Source of the DNA: Bacteroidota bacterium
GTDB taxonomy: Bacteria; Bacteroidota; Ignavibacteria; Ignavibacteriales; Ignavibacteriaceae
Direction: 5' to 3'
DNA: 36,066 nucleotides
NCBI GenBank assembly: GCA_023453665.1
Contig: JAEXTA010000179.1
Coordinates: forward strand, 1-36,066
Part shown: positions 30,382 to 36,066 of the stretch, piece after piece
How the letters are laid out: each line of letters starts with the position of its first letter
Position numbering within the stretch: the stretch's first letter is position 1
Notes under the pieces: generated by a model
What the model was told of the DNA's origin: nothing
Database searches by the model: none
Seen by the model: only the letters and a program-made list of their open reading frames with translations
Made by a program: the position numbers and the translations under genes

Positions 30382-32537
30382 TGTTTGGAATTGACAGTCT
30401 TTCTATTGCACTATCATTCAGCCCGTTTCTGCTTATCCTGGCATTTGTTGTTCTAATTGCCTTCACAATATTCACCTATAAATATACTTTACCTGCTGTA
30501 AATAGTCCCTTCAGATTTTTTTTGATTGTCTTAAGAACAATAGCCCTGATACTGATTTTGTTCATAATATTTGAACCGGTATTAACAATAGCAAAAAGAA
30601 CTGAACTGAATCCTAAGACGCTCTTCTTTATAGATAATTCGCGTTCTATTAAAAATGAAAATGACAAAAAAAGATTTACTGATTTTAATAATGTTATAAA
30701 TTCTTTTAGTGAATTGAAATCAGAACATAATATTTTCAACAGTTTTGGTGATGAAGTTAAGAGCATAGATTCTGATTCAGTTAAGTATATAGATCCGGAT
30801 GAAAGCAGGACAAATTTCACTGATATATTTTCTCATCTGAGTGATTCAGAAGATGCTGTATCTTCGGTTGTTATACTTAGTGATGGTGTACTTACAGAAG
30901 GAAGTAATCCCGTTTTCACGGCAGAGAAACTCGGCATACCTGTTTTCACGATTGGGATTGGTGATACAACTGTTAAAAATGATATTGAGATCAGAAGTGT
31001 CTCTCACAATGATTTTGTGTACGCAAAAAATTCTACCACAATAAACGCAGTTGTAACAAATAAAGGATTTAACGGACAAAAAATAGTTATATCGTTTTCT
31101 GAGGATGGCCGCACATTGGAAAGAAAAGAGATAGTGCTGGATGAATCCGGAACGCGGAATATATCATTCGATTACACACCGCTTAGTCCTGGTGAAAAAA
31201 AATTAGAAGTAGCCGCTGATGTATTATCGGGTGAACATTCAATTTATAATAACAGGAAAATTTTTTTCATAAATGTTCTTAATAATAAAATAAAAGTTTT
31301 GCTCCTTGCAGGTTCTCCATCAAACGATCTGTCTTTCATTAAAAACTCACTGCTGTCAGATGAAAATTTATCGGTTAACTCTATCACAATGTTCGCTGAA
31401 AATTCTTTTGTAGAAAAAAATAACCATAAACAGTTAGTAGATAGTGCAGACATTTTTTTTATGATCGGGTTTCCATCGAAAGAAACCCCCGCTGAACTTT
31501 ACAAAAGTGTTAAAGAAAAAGTATTAAATGATAAATCTCCCTGCTTCTTTTTATTTAACCATTCAACTGATATTTCAAAGCTAAATGAATTGCAGCAAGT
31601 ACTTTCTTTTTCGGTGAGAAATTTATCAACGAGAAATCAGGATGTTCAGATAAATGTTCCTGTAAATCAGGGGAACAATCCGCTGTTAAATAATAGTGCA
31701 AATGACAAATTAACTGCATGGAATTCACTTCCTCCCGTATCACAGATTCAGGGTGAGTATGCAGCTCTGACAGGAAGTGAAATCATAGCGCAAACAAAAA
31801 TTAATAATGTACCCCTCCCCGCTCCTTTGATCATTACAAGAAAAATGTCGGGAAGTTCATCGATCACAGTACTGGCACACGAAATCTGGAAATGGAAACT
31901 AATGACGACATCAAAGAACAATGATGTATTTGATAGTTTCATCCGAAACTCAGTTAAATGGTTGAATACTTCTTCCGAATTTAAAACTGTAACAGTGAAA
32001 ACTTCCCGGAAGTTATATTCACAAGGTGAAGAGGTTGAGTTTACTGCCCAGGTATATGATGCTGCATTAAATCCTGTTTCTGACGCAGAAGTAAAAATAA
32101 AATTAAAAAACAGAACGAACCCGGGACAAGATAACGAGATCAGTCTTAACTCACTTGGCAGCGGATTGTATGAAGGTACATTCAACAGTTCGTCGCCCGG
32201 CGATTATGATTTTGTGGGTTCGGCGTATTCAGATCAATTAAAACTTGGAGAAGATAAAGGAAGTTTCAATATCGGTGATGTAGATATTGAGATGATCAGT
32301 ACTTCAGCAAATACCGATTTTCTATCAATGCTTTCTCTGAGAACAAATGGAATATTTTATACCGCTCAGAATTACACAGGATTATTTAATGAATTAGAAA
32401 GGATAAGACAGAATTCATCAAAAGAAAAGATTGATAGAAGTGAATTCCAGTTTTGGTCCGATGAAAGACTTTTAGTCATTGTCGTTCTTCTTTTCTCAAT
32501 TGAGTGGTTTTTAAGAAAACGTGCGGGAATGTTATAA
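30381..32537 (+). CDS. Large membrane protein with vWA domain
   Basis: A 718-residue membrane protein. Two N-terminal segments (about 12-33 and 44-67) precede a von Willebrand A domain with a complete MIDAS start DNSRS (85-89) and VVILSDGVLTEGSN. Next is a glutamine-amidotransferase-like region (KVLLLAGSPSNDLSFIKNSL), then a beta-rich region (about 530-650, SRKLYSQGEEVEFTAQVYDA). A final membrane segment near the C-terminus ends EWFLRKRAGML. This arrangement is common in Bacteroidetes/Ignavibacteria and resembles BatA-type envelope proteins, but its role is unknown. Coupled to the PhzF-like gene by TAATG; comF follows 14 bases on. Confidence 0.88.
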   Translation: MFGIDSLSIALSFSPFLLILAFVVLIAFTIFTYKYTLPAVNSPFRFFLIVLRTIALILILFIIFEPVLTIAKRTELNPKTLFFIDNSRSIKNENDKKRFTDFNNVINSFSELKSEHNIFNSFGDEVKSIDSDSVKYIDPDESRTNFTDIFSHLSDSEDAVSSVVILSDGVLTEGSNPVFTAEKLGIPVFTIGIGDTTVKNDIEIRSVSHNDFVYAKNSTTINAVVTNKGFNGQKIVISFSEDGRTLERKEIVLDESGTRNISFDYTPLSPGEKKLEVAADVLSGEHSIYNNRKIFFINVLNNKIKVLLLAGSPSNDLSFIKNSLLSDENLSVNSITMFAENSFVEKNNHKQLVDSADIFFMIGFPSKETPAELYKSVKEKVLNDKSPCFFLFNHSTDISKLNELQQVLSFSVRNLSTRNQDVQINVPVNQGNNPLLNNSANDKLTAWNSLPPVSQIQGEYAALTGSEIIAQTKINNVPLPAPLIITRKMSGSSSITVLAHEIWKWKLMTTSKNNDVFDSFIRNSVKWLNTSSEFKTVTVKTSRKLYSQGEEVEFTAQVYDAALNPVSDAEVKIKLKNRTNPGQDNEISLNSLGSGLYEGTFNSSSPGDYDFVGSAYSDQLKLGEDKGSFNIGDVDIEMISTSANTDFLSMLSLRTNGIFYTAQNYTGLFNELERIRQNSSKEKIDRSEFQFWSDERLLVIVVLLFSIEWFLRKRAGML

Positions 32538-32551
32538 TATAGTTTTAAGTT

Positions 32552-33253
32552 ATGCAGTTCGAATTAAAAAAAAGACTCGGTTTATTTTTCGATTTTATTC
32601 TTCCACGTTTTTGTGTTCACTGCACAAAAAAATTGAATGTAGATGAAAATTTCATTTGCTCAGCTTGTTATGAAGATATAAAATCACCCGATTCTCATAT
32701 TCTTGCTTCAGAATTCCGGAGAAAGTTTGATGAAAAAAAACTTGTTTCCGGTTTCGCTTCCGCGTTCATTTTTGAAAAAGATAGCGCAGTTCAATCAATA
32801 ATACATTCTCTCAAATACAATCAGAATTTTAACATTGGAATTTATTGCGGTAAGCTTGCTGCAATTGAATTGCAAAATGAACTAAATTCCTGGAACGGAG
32901 ATTTGATCGTTCCCGTTCCGCTGCATAGTCTCAAAAAAGCAGAGAGAGGTTATAATCAGTCTTTATATATAGCAAAAGGAATAAGCTCTGTAAATAATCT
33001 GCCCGTCTTTTCAAAAGTTTTAGAGAGGATACGTTTTACAAAATCACAGACTACAATGAATATGGAAGAGAGACAGAAGAACATTTCCGGCGCTTTCAGA
33101 TGTAAAAAAGTTAAGCAAATTTCCGGCAGAAGAATAATCCTTGTCGATGATGTTATAACAACCGGCGCTACAACAAACGAAGCTGCATCAGCATTACTTG
33201 AAGCAGGGGCGGAAAAAGTTTTTGCTCTGTCAGCAGCTATTGCAGAAGTATAA
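32552..33253 (+). CDS. comF: ComF-family amidophosphoribosyltransferase-like protein
   Basis: ComF-type protein of 233 residues. An N-terminal zinc-ribbon (Cys21/Cys24 in CVHC and Cys36/Cys39 in CSAC) is followed by IIHSLKYNQNFNIG, VPVPLHSLKKAERGYNQSLYIA, SQTTMNMEERQKNISGAF and the PRPP-binding loop RIILVDDVITTGATTNEA. In Bacillus and Haemophilus ComF supports DNA uptake; in organisms like this one the role is not established. It is the last gene of a plus-strand run and its TAA directly abuts the argS stop codon on the opposite strand. Confidence 0.93.
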   Translation: MQFELKKRLGLFFDFILPRFCVHCTKKLNVDENFICSACYEDIKSPDSHILASEFRRKFDEKKLVSGFASAFIFEKDSAVQSIIHSLKYNQNFNIGIYCGKLAAIELQNELNSWNGDLIVPVPLHSLKKAERGYNQSLYIAKGISSVNNLPVFSKVLERIRFTKSQTTMNMEERQKNISGAFRCKKVKQISGRRIILVDDVITTGATTNEAASALLEAGAEKVFALSAAIAEV

Positions 33254-34882
33254 TCACATTTTTTCGGGCGCTTCAACGCCCAACAGATTTAACCCGTTTT
33301 TGATTACAGTTTTTGTAGATGAAGCTAAAGCAATCCGTGCTTCTGCTAATGATCTTTCCGAACCGATTATCCTGCAAAAAGTATAAAACTTGTGGAATGC
33401 AGCGGCAAGTTCTTCCAGGTAAGCACACAGGCTGTGTGTTTCAAAAGATTCAGCACAAAGTAAAACCTCTTCCTTGAATTGATGAAGTTTCTTCAATAGC
33501 TGCTGTTCTTCTTCTGTTTCCAGAAGATGAAGGTTATCAAACGAAGCTTTTAAATTTTCCTCTTCTATCATTCTTAAGATAGAAGATATTCTCGCATGAG
33601 CATATTGCAGATAGAAAACCGGATTTTCATCACTTTGTTTTTTAGCGACTGTAAGATCAAAGTTCATATGAGTATTAATATTTCTCATATTAAAAAAATA
33701 ACGTACAACATCTTTCCCTACATCATCAACTAACTGATCCAGCGTTATATAATTTGCTTTACGTGTGGACATTTTGACCACTTCACCATTTTCAATTATC
33801 GTTACAAACTGGTGAATGAGGACTTTCACTTTCGATGTGTCGTAACCCAGCGCAGAAAGTCCGGCAAGAACGTCAGGATAAGTTGCGTTGTGGTCAGAAC
33901 CAAACAGATCAACCAGAAGATCATAACCACGCTGAAATTTTGTTACGTGGTATGCGATATCCGGGAGTCTGTAAGTAGGCTCACCTGTAGATTTAACTAT
34001 TACTTTATCCTGCTGTCCACCTAACTCAGAAAGTTTAAACCATAAAGCGCCGTCTTTTTCATAGATAAAATTTTTACTCTTAAACTCATCCAAAACCTGT
34101 TGAATTTTACCTTCTTCATAAAGAGAATTTTCATTAAAAAAAATCTTATGATTGATATTCAAACGGTCAAGTGATTTTTTGATGTCCGCAAAAATTTTCT
34201 GTTCAGCTTTTTGTTTAAATATTCCTTCAGGCGATTCATCTTTTTTTGATTCATTGAATTCATCAAAAATATCTTTGGCAATTTCCTTAATGTATTCGCC
34301 CTGGTAATAATCCTCGGGAAAATCAATCTGTTCTCCACAAAATTCAAGATAGCGAAGTTTGACAGAATCACCCAGAACACGCATTTGTCTGCCGGCATTA
34401 TTAAAATAATATTCCCTGTCAACTGAATAACCAACCCACTCGAGCAAGTTAGCCAAGGTATCACCAAATACAGCATTTCGTCCGTGACCAACGGTAAGCG
34501 GACCGGTAGGGTTTGCAGATACAAACTCAACATTAGCCTTTTTACCTCTGTACTTTAATGAAGCTCCATAGCGGCTTCCTGCTTCGGCAATCGAAGTTAT
34601 TATTTCTGCGATGAATTTTTTAGTAAAGAAAAAATTGATAAAACCCGGACCGGCAATTTCAATCTTTGTGATTTTATCCGAATCGTATCTCAGTTCATCA
34701 ATTATCTCTTTTGCTATGATCTGCGGATTTTTTTTCAATACTTTTGTAAGCAGCATAGCGGTATTAACTGAAAAATCTCCGTGAGACGGATTCTTCGGGA
34801 TATCAAAAACTACGGGTATTTGTTTTAGGTAAGTAAGCCTGTTAGAGGCATCTTCGAAAAGCGAGATGAGGTACTCTTTCAA
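33254..34882 (-). CDS. argS: Arginine-tRNA ligase
   Basis: Class I aminoacyl-tRNA synthetase, 542 residues, slightly short for ArgRS. The N-terminal Add1-like domain contains IPKNPSHGDFSVNTAMLL. The catalytic domain has FVSANPTGPLTVGHGRNAVFGD (HIGH-type motif VGHG, about 131-134), a region with YHVTKFQRGYDLLVDLFGSDH, and KMSTRKANYITLDQLVDDVG in the KMSK-type position. The DALR anticodon-binding domain has FYLQYAHARISSILRM and the end RIALASSTKTVIKNGLNLLGVEAPEKM. Intact. rsfS lies just upstream, 34 bases away. Confidence 0.97.
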   Translation of the reverse strand: MKEYLISLFEDASNRLTYLKQIPVVFDIPKNPSHGDFSVNTAMLLTKVLKKNPQIIAKEIIDELRYDSDKITKIEIAGPGFINFFFTKKFIAEIITSIAEAGSRYGASLKYRGKKANVEFVSANPTGPLTVGHGRNAVFGDTLANLLEWVGYSVDREYYFNNAGRQMRVLGDSVKLRYLEFCGEQIDFPEDYYQGEYIKEIAKDIFDEFNESKKDESPEGIFKQKAEQKIFADIKKSLDRLNINHKIFFNENSLYEEGKIQQVLDEFKSKNFIYEKDGALWFKLSELGGQQDKVIVKSTGEPTYRLPDIAYHVTKFQRGYDLLVDLFGSDHNATYPDVLAGLSALGYDTSKVKVLIHQFVTIIENGEVVKMSTRKANYITLDQLVDDVGKDVVRYFFNMRNINTHMNFDLTVAKKQSDENPVFYLQYAHARISSILRMIEEENLKASFDNLHLLETEEEQQLLKKLHQFKEEVLLCAESFETHSLCAYLEELAAAFHKFYTFCRIIGSERSLAEARIALASSTKTVIKNGLNLLGVEAPEKM

Positions 34883-34916
34883 TATGATTCCGGTTTATTT
34901 TAGTGATTGCTGAAAA

Positions 34917-35321
34917 TTATTTAGCTGATTTTTTAACAACTTTTCGTGTGGTCTTTTTTTCAGCAACTTTGGTTAGTGGATCCTGCATTTGGGTTATTTC
35001 CGCATCACCCCAAAGTTTTTCAAGATTATAGAATTCACGTGAATCTTTTTTGAAGATGTGAACTACAACATCCACATAATCAAGCAAAACCCAGTTGAGG
35101 GCTTTGTATCCCTCTTTATGCCAGCATTTGATTCCGTCATCTCTCAGACTTTTTTCAATTTCATCTGAGATTGCTTTTACCTGTGTATCGGAATCAGCAG
35201 AACAGATCAGAAAGTAATCAGTCATGGTAGTAAGATTATTAAGATTCAGCATTATTACATCATAACCTTTTTTGCTGAATATTAAATCCGAAATTTTTTC
35301 TGCCAGTTGTTTTGAATTCAA
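34917..35321 (-). CDS. rsfS: Ribosomal silencing factor RsfS
   Basis: RsfS binds uL14 on the large ribosomal subunit and blocks subunit joining in starvation. The 134-residue protein shows the family blocks DVIMLNLNNLTTMTDYFLICSADSDTQVKAISDEI and GYKALNWVLLDYVDVVVHIFKKDSREFYNLEKLWGDA. A lysine-rich tail (KKTTRKVVKKSAK) extends past the usual end. It starts 7 bases after the LytR_C gene, so the two are co-transcribed. Confidence 0.96.
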   Translation of the reverse strand: MNSKQLAEKISDLIFSKKGYDVIMLNLNNLTTMTDYFLICSADSDTQVKAISDEIEKSLRDDGIKCWHKEGYKALNWVLLDYVDVVVHIFKKDSREFYNLEKLWGDAEITQMQDPLTKVAEKKTTRKVVKKSAK

Positions 35322-35328
35322 ATTATCC

Positions 35329-35772
35329 TCAATTATTTGGTATTAGTTGATTAAAATCTTTGCCGATAACCAGTGATACATCGAGAAAGTAATCGTTGTT
35401 AAGCTGCTGGATTACATATTTTTTTTCTATACCAAGTGCTTCTGCCACTTTTTCGGCATTCGCTAAATTTCCTATTCTGTCAATTATCATTGTGTTATCA
35501 ATATCAAATGACCTGTAATTTCCAGTTTGTACTACATCAAAATTTTTTTTACGAAGATGTTCAGTAAACTTTTCAGCAACACCTGGCATGCCGCAGCCGT
35601 TAAGTACTTCAAGTTGAATTATTGTCGATGGTTTAACTTCTTCATAAAGCGATAAGGTATGTTCATCAGTGGTTAATTTCGTAATCAGTGAAAACAATAA
35701 CAACAAAACTATTGCCCCGAGTAACACTATTATAAAATTAAGGAAAAGATTTGTTTTTTTAGATGAGTTCAT
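35329..35772 (-). CDS. LytR_C-domain membrane protein
   Basis: A 147-residue protein with one N-terminal membrane segment (about 10-32, LFLNFIIVLLGAIVLLLLFSLI) and a C-terminal LytR_C domain (about 50-145). The domain starts IQLEVLNGCGMPGVAEKFTEHLRKKNFDVV and continues with IDRIGNLANAEKVAEALGI. LytR_C domains occur at the end of LytR-CpsA-Psr wall enzymes, but here no catalytic LCP domain is present. Function is unknown; a cell-envelope location is likely. It is the first gene before rsfS, with a ~95-base leader. Confidence 0.88.
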   Translation of the reverse strand: MNSSKKTNLFLNFIIVLLGAIVLLLLFSLITKLTTDEHTLSLYEEVKPSTIIQLEVLNGCGMPGVAEKFTEHLRKKNFDVVQTGNYRSFDIDNTMIIDRIGNLANAEKVAEALGIEKKYVIQQLNNDYFLDVSLVIGKDFNQLIPNN

Positions 35773-35867
35773 TCGGACAGATATTCGTTAATAAATAATT
35801 CCATCCTTTGCTTACACCAAAATTTTAATGAAGTATATTTTAGCCAAATTATAAATTTACCTCTTCA

Positions 35868-36066
35868 TTAATCGGTGAAGGGATCATAATAAAACGGGTT
35901 ATAAAAACTTCTGTTAAAATAACTGTAAGGGTTATAATAACCACCCGGATAGTTTCTGTATTGTAAACTTACCTGGAAATTTTCCCAGGGTCTGTAATTT
36001 ATTTCAGCTTTACTCAGATAAATTCCGTTAAGATTATTTTCAAAATCTTTTCCGAGTGTTGAATAC
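35868..36066 (-). CDS. C-terminal end of an unidentified protein (partial)
   Basis: A minus-strand frame enters from beyond the right edge and ends at TAA 35868-35870. The visible 66 residues include AEINYRPWENFQVSLQYRNY, PGGYYNPYSYF and NPFYYDPFTD, very rich in tyrosine and aromatics with alternating polar and hydrophobic positions in the middle. It may be the last strands and tail of an outer-membrane or surface protein, but too little is visible to assign. No Por sorting signature is seen at this end. Reading frame and stop are directly visible. Confidence 0.6.
   Translation of the reverse strand, partial: YSTLGKDFENNLNGIYLSKAEINYRPWENFQVSLQYRNYPGGYYNPYSYFNRSFYNPFYYDPFTD

Noticed and set aside
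32956..33276. 106-codon minus-strand frame over comF
   Set aside because: It is a shadow of comF, which has clear zinc-ribbon and PRPP motifs on the plus strand.

Overview
The window is AT-rich bacterial chromosome, most likely from an Ignavibacteria-type member of the Bacteroidetes/Chlorobi group. The main clue is the subtilase at 9547-11514, which ends in a Por/type IX secretion sorting domain with the NYPNPFN signature. Other clues are A-rich leaders with few strong Shine-Dalgarno sites, two lipoproteins with a Cys-Lys/Ser-Lys-Asp start, and a small DUF4834-like Bacteroidetes protein. The lineage is inferred from protein style; no rRNA or tRNA gene was seen.

Layout. 1-5000: a membrane protein cut by the window edge, a TauE/SafE permease, and uvrA divergent from a YigZ/IMPACT gene. 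5069-8180: a MarR regulator, two long inverted repeats, then two lipoproteins, a multiheme c-type cytochrome (ten CXXCH plus one CX3CH) and a tandem rhodanese, closed by a clear hairpin terminator; this looks like a regulated periplasmic redox/sulfur module. 8197-9300: a small helical protein and a TrmR-like O-methyltransferase. 9352-9534: a MITE-like nested inverted repeat. 9547-14319: secreted subtilase, then the classic lepA-lepB pair.

14320-15395 has no convincing gene. It is a patchwork of simple repeats, including two unrelated arrays that both have a 21-bp period, one with an 84-bp higher-order repeat. 15395-18155 is the most unusual part: four short, same-strand, single-gene units separated by ~170-bp repeated junctions. 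The ends of each unit are complementary to each other (GTTA... at the start, ...TAAC at the end), and the variable bases next to them match within a unit but differ between units. A short hairpin sits against the GTTA side. This is the logic of integron gene cassettes and attC sites, but no integrase is present, and each site carries ~130 extra conserved bases. Three of the four products have export signals. The last junction is cut off exactly at the start codon of an AraC-family gene.

18156-20552: AraC regulator followed by three small membrane proteins (one unassigned, DUF2938, DUF4386). 20791-28578, minus strand: a FecA-like TonB-dependent receptor with an upstream dyad, then a housekeeping run of Ppx/GppA phosphatase, heptosyltransferase-like GT9, DUF4834-like protein, deoxynucleoside kinase, folK, folB, EamA transporter and PgeF/YfiH. 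folK has no ATG/GTG/TTG start; it follows folB in the same frame after one TAA and probably starts at ATT. 28743-33253, plus strand: surE, a PhzF-like protein, a large vWA membrane protein and comF. 33254-36066, minus strand: argS, rsfS, a LytR_C-domain protein and the C-terminal end of an unidentified protein.
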